The notes below the pieces were generated by a model, which saw nothing but the letters and a program-made list of their open reading frames with translations, was not told the DNA's origin and searched no databases. From NCBI GenBank assembly GCA_036804505.1, contig DAIRSI010000002.1:124001-188000 (forward strand): 64,000 nt of DNA. Direction: 5' to 3'. Source of the DNA: Phocaeicola_A sp036804505. Lineage in GTDB: Bacteria > Bacteroidota > Bacteroidia > Bacteroidales > Bacteroidaceae. The position numbers and the translations under genes are program-made. Shown here one piece after another: positions 52,977-61,386 of this stretch. Within the stretch, counting starts at the first letter, position 1, and every line of letters begins with the position of its first letter.

Positions 52977-53234
52977 CTAAATTTCTTTTATTTCGTCGTC
53001 ATCGATATGGCTTACGACCGATTCGGCTATAAAACCTTTCATCACATCAAACAGCTTTCCGAAAGCCGGTGTGAGTTCTTCACTAAACAGCCGGGTGGTG
53101 TTTTCATTAGCACCGAAGGCGGAGTTAAGCGCGCGTGCGGATTCCAAATAGAAGTCGTTAAGTCTTGATGTACATTCAACCAGGTCGCGCGTACCTTCGC
53201 TTACCTTCATTTCTCTATTTTTCGCCTTTTTCAT
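52977..53234 (-). CDS. Hypothetical helical protein
   Basis: 85 residues, mostly helical and charged (SEGTRDLVECTSRLNDFYLE; EELTPAFGKLFDVMKGFIAE; HIDDDEIKEI). No family recognised. Its ATG (53234) overlaps the stop of the antirepressor gene (ATGA), so the two are translated together. Confidence 0.55.
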   Translation of the reverse strand: MKKAKNREMKVSEGTRDLVECTSRLNDFYLESARALNSAFGANENTTRLFSEELTPAFGKLFDVMKGFIAESVVSHIDDDEIKEI

Positions 53235-54055
53235 TTTGCGCCCCCTTCCGTCATTAAGAGTTCCCAAAGGTAACGACGGCCTTTTTCGGTAACCGCACAA
53301 TAAAGCGAAATACCTATGGTATTGTCACTTTTTACATACTTGGCCGTCCTGACCGCAAAGTAACCCTTATCGGCTACTTTTGCCGATGGTTGCCATTGTC
53401 CGGATTGATAATAAAGAATACCTTCGCGCCTTAACCAGCTTGTAAGTACATAGACAGAACGCAGGCCCAGCGCGTGGGCTGTTTGGGTAAGCGTATAGTT
53501 AGAAGTGGAAGAAAGCACTTCTTTTGCATAAGCGGCGGCAGGAAGTAGTTTTGCCTTTTCTTTCCCGATATAGTCTATTTGCCCTTGCATCTTTTCGGTT
53601 TGCTTTTGAAGGGCTTCCGCGCGCTTCGCTTCATAGATAGCCCTATTTTTTTCGGCTTCTATCTTCCTTTGGGCAATAAGAAGCGCTTTTGCCATTATTT
53701 CCGATTCGCTTTCCCCTTCAACACTTGGAATGTAACCGCCCGTTTGACGAATTTCTTTAAGAATAGTTTTAACACCCTTCTTGAATTGCTTAGCGATAGG
53801 CTTGCGGCTTTGCATCAATATCTCATACAAGCCGTCTTCGGTTAAGAACCAAGTCATACCATTTTTACTGCCTAAGTTGAACTTAGTCACTTCTTCCGTA
53901 TCAACCCTTTTAATCATATCGCTAACATTTGAAAGTGATAGCATATCGGCTACATCTTGTGCCCTAAATAGTGGTTCTTTGGAAGAACCGTAAACAATAA
54001 ATTGCCGTCCTAGCAATTCAGAAGTGTTAAGGACTTGAATTTGATTTGTTTCCAT
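53231..54055 (-). CDS. Phage antirepressor (Bro-N plus KilAC domains)
   Basis: 274 residues. Residues ~10-110 are a Bro-N domain (PLFRAQDVADMLSLSNVSDM; TEEVTKFNLGSKNGMTWFLT; EDGLYEILMQSRKPIAKQFK). After a coiled linker, the C-terminal KilAC/antirepressor part reads LTQTAHALGLRSVYVLTSWL and REGILYYQSGQW. Such proteins bind DNA or repressors during prophage induction. A long structured leader with an inverted repeat ends 3 nt before its ATG. Confidence 0.85.
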   Translation of the reverse strand: METNQIQVLNTSELLGRQFIVYGSSKEPLFRAQDVADMLSLSNVSDMIKRVDTEEVTKFNLGSKNGMTWFLTEDGLYEILMQSRKPIAKQFKKGVKTILKEIRQTGGYIPSVEGESESEIMAKALLIAQRKIEAEKNRAIYEAKRAEALQKQTEKMQGQIDYIGKEKAKLLPAAAYAKEVLSSTSNYTLTQTAHALGLRSVYVLTSWLRREGILYYQSGQWQPSAKVADKGYFAVRTAKYVKSDNTIGISLYCAVTEKGRRYLWELLMTEGGAK

Positions 54056-54057
54056 TT

Positions 54058-54189
54058 GATAGACAATTAATGGATAACAGGCGAAAGTTTACTAAAATAG
54101 AACGGCTCGCCTTTCCCGTTGTCTATCACCTTGGAAGGCTGTAGTGGCATTAACCATCTACACGGGGGTAGAGCCGCAATATTATTGCG
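54058..54189 (-). promoter_or_regulatory. Structured leader of the antirepressor gene
   Basis: GATAGACAA (54058-54066) and TTGTCTATC (54119-54127) form a perfect 9-bp stem, with an inner AGGCGA/TCGCCT stem, ending 3 nt before the start codon. Competing stems overlap it: CGGCTC (54103-54108) with GAGCCG (54171-54176), CCCG (54115-54118) with CGGG (54163-54166), TGTAG (54140-54144) with CTACA (54158-54162). A further hairpin CGCAAT/ATTGCG is at 54175-54189. The two arrangements exclude each other, as in a regulatory switch. Confidence 0.45.
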
Positions 54190-54216
54190 TTGAATTGCAT
54201 GCATAAAAAACGCCCG

Positions 54217-54263
54217 ACTGCTTCAGATGTTCAAAGATACAAATTTTGAAAGCTATTCACAAC
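54217..54263 (+). repeat. Ectopic CRISPR-type 47-bp repeat, copy 3
   Basis: Identical to copies 1 and 2. It separates the leader of the antirepressor gene (left) from a fimbrillin-like gene lacking its start (right). ATTATT lies at 54181-54186, exactly 30 nt from its left edge, as beside copy 2. Confidence 0.85.
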
Positions 54264-55472
54264 TAGTGCCGTAAATTCAACAGTGGCGAAAATACCGCAT
54301 CAGGCTCTTTTGGGCTCAACGGCTATAGCCTCGATTATGACACGCCCAGCAATTATTTGTTCTATGGATTCTACCCCCCAAGTCTGACGGTAAAGAATCT
54401 CGATGTGCAAACCGCGTCAAAAGGACCTTGGAAAGATATGAGCTGCGTAGTGGATTATAGTGCTACCCAGAAAGGCACGCTTGCCGATGTGCAGAGCCGT
54501 GCCGTAATGGTAGGTTTCACTGGAGGGGGAAATGATTTCAGTGCCTCGAAAATATCATTAAAAAACGTCACCTCGATATTGAGGCTGAAACTCAACTTCG
54601 GAGTTGATTTGAAGAATATCACAGGTGTTGGGGTTAACGAGGAAATGCTTCCCTCCACCTTAAAAACCAAAGAGACGATGTATATCCGTAGCGATGGCGC
54701 CACTACCGATCCGACCGACATCACAACAGGGGGGTATTTGGTGACGTTCGACACGCCGCAGTCCACCACCAACAAAGAACTTACCGTGTATCTAGCCGTT
54801 CTGCCACAAACATGTACCAAATTACCTGTTATCAAGGTTACCTCGAATGGGCACTCTTTAACTTACTCAATGAAGCAAGCGCCTACTTTCGTAGCAGGAA
54901 AGGTGCACACCATCACGGCACAGATGGTACCTCCTGCCAATGCTGCACCGGTTGCAATGAGCAACGTGAGCGTGGGCGACGTGATTTACTCAGACGGGAC
55001 ATGCTCTCCCTATGTATATTACAAGTATTGGAAAGATACGAATAGCAGTGTCCTGACTAGCCATACTCCCGTAGGCATCTGCATCTATACGGGGGAGCAG
55101 CTGGCCGATGCCGATGATGATGCGAACAAAAGGACTTATACCAAACCTTCCCCTTTCCACGGGTATATGATAGCGCTCAGCGACGCTGCCTCGGGTGTTA
55201 CCTCAAGAACAGATGCGCAGGCAAAGGCGAAAGCTTATACTACCAACATCAGCTCATTCTCCGACGGATGGTTCTTGCCTTCGAGTTATATAACACTGAA
55301 ACTGGTGAAAAATACGGCGATAGACGAGCTTTCCGGTGTCGGCACAGAATTAACAGGGGAATTTTATTATAATAACTATACGAGCTTTGTTTACGACGGC
55401 AAAAATATTATAACTAACAACGTAAGCACAATAATAACTTCAGGCAACGTCCGTTCCGTAGCAGCGATATAA
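54264..55472 (+). pseudogene. Fimbrillin-like protein, 5' end missing
   Basis: About 400 codons open from the repeat (first in-frame codon TAG at 54264, then CRKFNSGENTASGS). FYGFYPPSLTV, ISLKNVTSILRLKLNF, YMIALSDAASG and FSDGWFLPSSY follow the pattern of Bacteroides fimbrillin-like surface proteins with a C-terminal Lcl-type region, ending GNVRSVAAI. Lipoprotein signal and N-terminal ~100-150 residues are absent, so the gene is cut at the repeat. The TTG at 54357 is not a convincing start. Confidence 0.65.
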
Positions 55473-55602
55473 ATACCGCAAAGTGCGGGGCAGTTCCTGA
55501 ACGGTTCTTCGGGCATGCAGGGAGGAGTTGGAGAAATATTGTGATTCATTGCACCGAAATGCGTTTGCTGCAGAAGCAGAAACTTCGTGCCCTATAAAAA
55601 AG

Positions 55603-55641
55603 AAGACGGATGCCCCGCTGCCGGAGCATCCGTCTTTTCTG
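55603..55641 (+). terminator. Terminator after fimbrillin-like gene
   Basis: GACGGATGC (55605-55613) pairs with GCATCCGTC (55626-55634), extended by AA/TT, then TTTTCT. The rest of 55473-55740 has no recognisable feature. Confidence 0.85.
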
Positions 55642-55750
55642 TGTCGCCGTATTGGTGTTCGATCGGAAATATGCAAAAATCAAGATTTACCTAAAACAGG
55701 AGATGTTAAGCCAATCAGATAAAGAAAAGTCACCTTCTCCCTTTTAAAAT

Positions 55751-55840
55751 AAAAAAAGCCACCGATAAAGGACGATGGCTAAGAACCTAGATGTTTTCAC
55801 AACGGAATAATCCTTATTGTGAATCGTTTTCAAATTAGTT
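55751..55840 (-). ncRNA. tracrRNA of the type II-C locus
   Basis: The minus-strand RNA starts with an anti-repeat (55840-55816) complementary to 22 of 25 bases at the GTTGTGAATCG end of the array repeat. It continues with AAGGATTATTCCG (55815-55803), closely like the nexus of Streptococcus tracrRNA (AAGGCTAGTCCG), then TTGTGAAAACATCTAGG. It ends with the stem AGCCATCG/CGGTGGCT and seven U (55757-55751). Length is about 90 nt. TTCACAA in the anti-repeat can also pair with TTGTGAA after the nexus. Confidence 0.9.
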
Positions 55841-55843
55841 TTG

Positions 55844-55851
55844 CAAATATA
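55844..55851 (-). promoter_or_regulatory. Promoter -7 box of tracrRNA
   Basis: TATATTTG on the minus strand fits TAnnTTTG and would start transcription near 55839, exactly at the beginning of the anti-repeat. Confidence 0.75.
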
Positions 55852-55896
55852 TATATAATTTTTTTTGCATTTACTATTTTGTTCGTTAATTTTTTA

Positions 55897-55904
55897 TAGC
55901 TTTG
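55897..55904 (+). promoter_or_regulatory. Promoter of cas9-cas1-cas2
   Basis: TAGCTTTG fits TAnnTTTG, with TTTG (55878-55881) at the -33 position, 19 bp upstream. Predicted start near 55911, leader about 20 nt. It is divergent from the tracrRNA promoter. Confidence 0.8.
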
Positions 55905-55930
55905 TAAAATTAGTATAATTAAAACGAAAT

Positions 55931-58900
55931 ATGGACAAGAAAATATTAGGACTAGACTTGGGCACCAACAGTATTGGATGGGCACTTGTGAACGGAAAGA
56001 TCAGAGATGATGGAGACATACAATTAACAAATATAGAAGCTGCGGGGAGTAGAATCATTCCTATGGATGCAGCTATTCTAGGAGATTTCGACAAGGGAAA
56101 TTCCATTTCCCAAACAGCAAACAGAACCGGATTCAGAGGAGTTAGAAGAATACGCGAGCGATATTTGCTCAGACGTGAAAGACTGCATAGAATACTTAAC
56201 TTGCTGGGATTTCTTCCCCAGCACTATGCCGACGAGCTCAACCGCTACGGACAATTTCTTTCAAACTCAGAACCCAAACTGGCATGGAGAAGAAATGCCG
56301 AAGGAAAACACGAATTCATCTTCATGGATTCCTTTTATGAAATGCTGGAAGATTTCAGAAAGAATCAGCCCTCATTGATTGCCGACGACAAAAAGGTACC
56401 TTTGGACTGGACCATATACTACCTTCGAAAAAAAGCTTTGTACCGTAAAATCACAAAAGAAGAATTAGCATGGATTCTGTTGAATTTCAATCAGAAGAGA
56501 GGATATTTTCAACTTCGAGGCGAGGAGGATGAGGAAATTCCTAACAAACTTGTAGAGTATTATTCGCTCAAAGTTGTATCCGTAGAAGATTCCGGTGATA
56601 AGAAAGGCAAAGATACCTGGTACAATGTGCATCTAGAAAACGGATGGATATACCGAAGACCAAGCAGCGTGCCTTTGGATTGGGTTGGCAAGACCAAAGA
56701 TTTTGTCATCACTACCGACCTTGAAAAAGACGGAAGTCCCAAGACTGACAAGGATGGAAACGTGAAAAGATCATTCCGTGCACCAAAGGAAGATGATTGG
56801 GGCTTACTCAAGACAAAGACCCAAGCCGAAATAGAGCAATCTCATGAAACAGTGGGAGCCTTTATCTATGACACCCTTCTACGCACCCCCCGTCAAAAGA
56901 TAAAGGGCAAACTGGTGCGCACTATCGAACGGAAATTTTACAAAGACGAATTGACGCAGATATTAACCAAACAGATAGAACTCCACGAAGAACTGCAGGA
57001 CAAGAAATTATACCAGGAATGCCTCTTTGAATTGTATTCCCAGAACGAGGCCTACAGAAACAGCATTTCCAATCGTGATTTTGCCTATCTGTTCATTAAT
57101 GACATCATTTTCTACCAGCGTCCGCTTAAAAGCAAGAAATCACCGATAGACGACTGCCCCTACGAGGAATATCAATATGTTGACAAGGAAACCGGTGAAA
57201 TGAAGAAAGCGGCACTAAAATGTATCGCCAAGTCACATCCCCTATTCCAAGAATTCCGTTTGTGGCAATTCCTTGCAAATGTCCACATTTTCCGCAAAGG
57301 AGTCATCGATACTGACGACAAAGACGTGACTGCCGACTTTCTGAAAAACGAAAATGATTTTTCGGACCTTTTCGATTGGCTCAATGACCGCAAGGATATT
57401 GATCAGAAAACATTCCTCGGCTATCCAAGTTTCGGGCTAAAAAAACAAGCATCCGAATACAGATGGAACTATGTGGAGGACAAGTTATTTCCCTGCAACG
57501 AAACAAGAGCATTGATGCTGAAACATCTGGAAAAAGCCGGCATTAAGTCCGATTTTCTTTCCAAGACCACGGAAGAAGCTCTTTGGCATATACTCTATTC
57601 CATAGAGAACAAACAAGAGATAGAAAAAGCTCTGAAGAAATTCGCCGCTAAATATTCTCTACCTGAAACCTTTGTTCAGGCATTCAGTAAATGCCCTCCG
57701 TTCAAGAAAGAATACGGAGCCTACTCCGCCAAAGCCATCAAGAAACTCCTCCCGTTCATGCGTATGGGTAAATACTGGAACGAAGGCGAATTCGACATCA
57801 ACACAAGAGAACGAATAAACAAAATATGCACCGGAGAATACGATGAGAATATAAAAAACCGGGTAAGGGAAAAATCCATGCACCTCACGGACATATCCCA
57901 ATTCAAGGCGCTGCCCCTATGGCTCGCATGCTATATCGTGTACAACCGCCATTCGGAGGCCAAGGACATCATCAAGTGGGAAACTCCCGAAGATTTAAAC
58001 TATTACATCAAGGGATTCAAACAACATTCCTTGAGAAACCCCATTGTAGAACAAGTAATCATGGAGACTTTGCGCACCGTGAGAGACATTTGGATACAAG
58101 CAGGGGCCATAGATGAAATTCATGTGGAACTAGGACGTGAAATGAAAAATTCTGCCGACAAACGCGCAAAAATGACTCAGCAAATCCAAGAAAACGAGAA
58201 CACCAATTTACGCATTAAAGCCTTGCTCTCAGAATTTATAAATCCTGAATTCAATGTGGAAAATGTGCGTCCATTCTCGCCTAGTCAACAGGAATTGCTG
58301 AAGATTTATGAAGACGGAGTTCTGCATAGCGGGATTGAAATACCTGAAGACATGATAGAAATCATGAAGAAACTCAGCGAAAGCGATGCCAAGAAACGTC
58401 CCACCCATAACGAAATTCTTCGCTACAAGCTATGGCTGGAACAGAAGTACCGCTCACCCTACACCGGCGAAATCATCCCATTGGGGAAACTGTTCACACC
58501 GGCCTACGAGATAGAGCACATCATTCCGCAATCACGCTATTTCGATGATTCCTTAAGCAATAAAGTAATTTGCGAATCGGAAGTGAACAAGTTGAAGGAC
58601 CGCAATCTCGGCCTCGAATTCATTAAAATTCACCATGGTGAAATTATTCCTGCTGGCAACGAAGGACGTTCCGTAAAAATCTTCTCCGTGGAAGAATACG
58701 AACAGTTTGTGAAAGACCACTTTGCCAATTCCAGAGGCAAGATGAAAAAACTGATGCTCGAAGATATTCCAGAAAGTTTCATAGAGAGGCAGATGAACGA
58801 CAGTAGGTACATAAGTAAAGTGGTAAAGACACTGTTGTCCAACGTAGTACGCGAGAAAGATAAAAATGGAGAATACGAGCAGGAAGCCGTTTCCAAGAAT

Positions 58901-60448
58901 CTGATATCCAGCAACGGTGAAATCACTGACCGACAAAAAAGAGACTGGGGCATCAATGATGTGTGGAACCACATTATTTTACCACGATTCCAAAGATTGA
59001 ACGAAATGACAGGCACACACAAATTTACATCCATGAACAACAATGGCAATGAAATTCCTATGATGCCACTTGAATTCCAAAAAGGATTCAACAAAAAACG
59101 TATTGACCACCGCCACCACGCTATGGATGCCATCATGATTGCATGCGCCAACCGTAACATCGTAAACTATCTGAACAACGAATCGGCAAGTAAAAAATCG
59201 AAAATCAGCCGATACGACCTTCAGTCACTTCTCTGCGAAAAAGCGAGAACCGATGATAATGGAAACTACAGGTGGATACTCAGAAAACCCTGGACATCGT
59301 TCACGCAAGACGTCCGTAGTTCTCTCAAAGCAATCACCGTCAGTTTCAAACAAAATCTTCGTGTTATAAACAAAACCGAGAACCATTATCTGCATTATGA
59401 AAATGGAGAAAAGAAAATGGTGAAACAGGAAAAGGGCGAAAGTTGGGCCATTCGCAAACCAATGCATAAGGAAACTGTGTTTGGCGAAGTGAATCTGCAA
59501 AAGAAGAAATTCATTTCCTTGAACGAAGCTATAAAGCAACCGAAATCCATAGTAGAAAAAGACCTGAGGAAAAAAATTCTGGAATTGATAGAACAGGGCT
59601 ATGATAACAAAAAGATTAAAGCATATTTCGATGAGAACAAGGAAATATGGGAAGAAGTAAATACTTCGAAAGTTGAAATCTATTATTACACAAAGAACAC
59701 CAAGGAACGCTTCTTTGCCACTAGGAAAGCCATTGATGAGAGTTTCGACGAAAATAAAATCAAAGAAAGCATCACCGATACCGGCGCACAAAAAATCATG
59801 CTTCGACACCTGCAAGAGAACGGAGGCAATCCCACTTTAGCCTTTTCACCGGATGGCATTGACCAGATGAACCGCGATATTGTCCGCCTCAACGACGGTA
59901 AGTTTCATCAACCTATCCTGAAAGTACGTGTGTACGAAAAGGCCGAGAAATTTGCCGTAGGACAAATGGGCAACAAATCCTCTAAGTTCGTGGAAGCAGC
60001 CAAGGGCACAAATCTGTTCTTTGCTGTCTATGAAAAACAAATTGTGGATGAAAAAAACGGTACTGTAACTACCAAGAGAAGCTTTGCTTCCATCCCATTG
60101 AATGTAGTGATAGAGCGACAGAAGCAAGGCCTTTCCTCAGCTCCCGAAAATGAAGAAGGGCAGCTTCCTGCCTTCACGCTTTCGCCAAATGATGTGGTAT
60201 ATCTGCCTACAGAGAAAGAACTGGCAGCAGGAAAAATCATAGAGCCGCTGGATAAGGACAGGATATATAAGATGGTTAGCTGTACAGGGAACAGACTTTA
60301 TTGTATTCCATATTATGTAGCAAACAGTATAATTGACAAATATGAATTCACTCAATTGAATAAATTGGAATTCACGGATGACAAAAAATCCATTAAAGAA
60401 ATCTGCATTCCGATAAAAGTTGATCGATTGGGGAACATTAGCCTATGA
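55931..60448 (+). CDS. cas9: CRISPR-associated endonuclease Cas9 (type II-C)
   Basis: 1505 residues. RuvC-I LGLDLGTNSIGWALV (Asp9); arginine-rich bridge helix RRIRERYLLRRERLHRIL; RuvC-II IDEIHVELGREMKNS (Glu733); HNH YEIEHIIPQSRYFDDS with His863, Asn886 and Glu862 where SpCas9 has Asp839; RuvC-III RIDHRHHAMDAIMIA (His1063, Asp1066). All catalytic residues are present, so it should cut both strands of crRNA-matched DNA. It is long for a II-C Cas9 (about 1000-1200 is usual), as in other Bacteroides. It overlaps cas1 by 4 bp. Confidence 0.97.
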   Translation: MDKKILGLDLGTNSIGWALVNGKIRDDGDIQLTNIEAAGSRIIPMDAAILGDFDKGNSISQTANRTGFRGVRRIRERYLLRRERLHRILNLLGFLPQHYADELNRYGQFLSNSEPKLAWRRNAEGKHEFIFMDSFYEMLEDFRKNQPSLIADDKKVPLDWTIYYLRKKALYRKITKEELAWILLNFNQKRGYFQLRGEEDEEIPNKLVEYYSLKVVSVEDSGDKKGKDTWYNVHLENGWIYRRPSSVPLDWVGKTKDFVITTDLEKDGSPKTDKDGNVKRSFRAPKEDDWGLLKTKTQAEIEQSHETVGAFIYDTLLRTPRQKIKGKLVRTIERKFYKDELTQILTKQIELHEELQDKKLYQECLFELYSQNEAYRNSISNRDFAYLFINDIIFYQRPLKSKKSPIDDCPYEEYQYVDKETGEMKKAALKCIAKSHPLFQEFRLWQFLANVHIFRKGVIDTDDKDVTADFLKNENDFSDLFDWLNDRKDIDQKTFLGYPSFGLKKQASEYRWNYVEDKLFPCNETRALMLKHLEKAGIKSDFLSKTTEEALWHILYSIENKQEIEKALKKFAAKYSLPETFVQAFSKCPPFKKEYGAYSAKAIKKLLPFMRMGKYWNEGEFDINTRERINKICTGEYDENIKNRVREKSMHLTDISQFKALPLWLACYIVYNRHSEAKDIIKWETPEDLNYYIKGFKQHSLRNPIVEQVIMETLRTVRDIWIQAGAIDEIHVELGREMKNSADKRAKMTQQIQENENTNLRIKALLSEFINPEFNVENVRPFSPSQQELLKIYEDGVLHSGIEIPEDMIEIMKKLSESDAKKRPTHNEILRYKLWLEQKYRSPYTGEIIPLGKLFTPAYEIEHIIPQSRYFDDSLSNKVICESEVNKLKDRNLGLEFIKIHHGEIIPAGNEGRSVKIFSVEEYEQFVKDHFANSRGKMKKLMLEDIPESFIERQMNDSRYISKVVKTLLSNVVREKDKNGEYEQEAVSKNLISSNGEITDRQKRDWGINDVWNHIILPRFQRLNEMTGTHKFTSMNNNGNEIPMMPLEFQKGFNKKRIDHRHHAMDAIMIACANRNIVNYLNNESASKKSKISRYDLQSLLCEKARTDDNGNYRWILRKPWTSFTQDVRSSLKAITVSFKQNLRVINKTENHYLHYENGEKKMVKQEKGESWAIRKPMHKETVFGEVNLQKKKFISLNEAIKQPKSIVEKDLRKKILELIEQGYDNKKIKAYFDENKEIWEEVNTSKVEIYYYTKNTKERFFATRKAIDESFDENKIKESITDTGAQKIMLRHLQENGGNPTLAFSPDGIDQMNRDIVRLNDGKFHQPILKVRVYEKAEKFAVGQMGNKSSKFVEAAKGTNLFFAVYEKQIVDEKNGTVTTKRSFASIPLNVVIERQKQGLSSAPENEEGQLPAFTLSPNDVVYLPTEKELAAGKIIEPLDKDRIYKMVSCTGNRLYCIPYYVANSIIDKYEFTQLNKLEFTDDKKSIKEICIPIKVDRLGNISL

Positions 60449-61377
60449 TAAAGAAGACTCTATATTTTGGTAATCCCGCTTACCTTTCTCTCCGAAATGC
60501 GCAACTTGTAATAAAGTTGCCCGAGGTGGAAAAGAACGATGCCCTGCCGGAAACGTTCAAGAAGGAATCCGAGATTACCAAACCTATAGAAGATATCGGA
60601 ATAATCGTTTTGGATCATAAGCAGATAACCATCACCTCGGGTGTGCTCGAAGCTATGCTGGAAAATAACTGTGCGGTAATTTCTTGCGACAGCAAAAGTA
60701 TGCCAGTGGGACTTTTTCTTCCTTTGTACGGGAACACCACGCAAAACGAGCGTTTCAGAGAACAACTGGATGCATCCCTACCCTTGAAGAAACAACTATG
60801 GCAACAAACCGTCAAGACCAAAATCAGCAATCAGGCATCCATACTTCGCACCTGCTGCGGAGCAGAAGTGAGATGCATGAACGTATGGTCTGATGAAGTG
60901 CGAAGCGGTGATCCCGACAATTTGGAAGCAAGAGCCGCAGCTTATTATTGGAAATCATTATTCCCTCACATAGAAGGCTTTACGAGAGACAGGGAGGGCG
61001 TTTATCCAAACAATCTTTTGAATTATGGTTATGCCATTCTTCGCGCCATTGTGGCAAGGGCACTCGTCATCAGCGGCTTGCTACCTACCCTTGGCATCCA
61101 TCACCACAATCGCTACAATGCTTATTGCCTGGCAGATGATATCATGGAGCCCTATCGCCCTTATGTTGACGAACTGGTGTTTCAATTGGTAAAGCAGTAT
61201 GGAGAAAACACCGAACTTACAAAAGAGATAAAAATGTCTTTGTTGAGCATTCCTACTTTGGATGTTACCATCGACAGAAAACGAAGCCCCCTAATGGTTG
61301 CCGTATCACAAACTACAGCATCCCTCTACAAATGTTTCAGTGGAGAACTCCGCCGCATCAGCTATCCAGAGCCATAA
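60445..61377 (+). CDS. cas1: CRISPR integrase Cas1
   Basis: 310-residue type II Cas1. Metal-site residues are Glu161 in NLEARAAAYYWKSLFP, a His in LGIHHHNRYNAYCL (219-221) and the acidic pair in ADDIMEPYRPYVD. With Cas2 it inserts new spacers. The ATG overlaps the cas9 stop (ATGA at 60445), and cas2 starts 9 bp after it. No csn2 or cas4 is present, which defines type II-C. Confidence 0.96.
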   Translation: MIKKTLYFGNPAYLSLRNAQLVIKLPEVEKNDALPETFKKESEITKPIEDIGIIVLDHKQITITSGVLEAMLENNCAVISCDSKSMPVGLFLPLYGNTTQNERFREQLDASLPLKKQLWQQTVKTKISNQASILRTCCGAEVRCMNVWSDEVRSGDPDNLEARAAAYYWKSLFPHIEGFTRDREGVYPNNLLNYGYAILRAIVARALVISGLLPTLGIHHHNRYNAYCLADDIMEPYRPYVDELVFQLVKQYGENTELTKEIKMSLLSIPTLDVTIDRKRSPLMVAVSQTTASLYKCFSGELRRISYPEP

Positions 61378-61386
61378 GTATATTCC

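Noticed and set aside
54103..54176. A tRNA gene: 74 nt with a 6-bp closing stem and CTTCCAAG resembling a glycine anticodon loop on the minus strand
   Set aside because: No T-arm with GTTCGA, no regular D-arm, and the anticodon stem does not pair. Kept only as a structured leader.
50846..54216. Matches of local array spacers to the phage-like segments
   Set aside because: Comparison by eye of several spacers found none; a full search was not possible, so no claim is made.
50799..54263. Insertion sequence or transposon bounded by the 47-bp repeats
   Set aside because: No transposase or integrase, no terminal inverted repeats and no target-site duplications at the three copies.
55741..55850. 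tracrRNA on the plus strand
   Set aside because: The plus strand has no T run after the hairpin and no promoter before the anti-repeat, whereas the minus strand has both.
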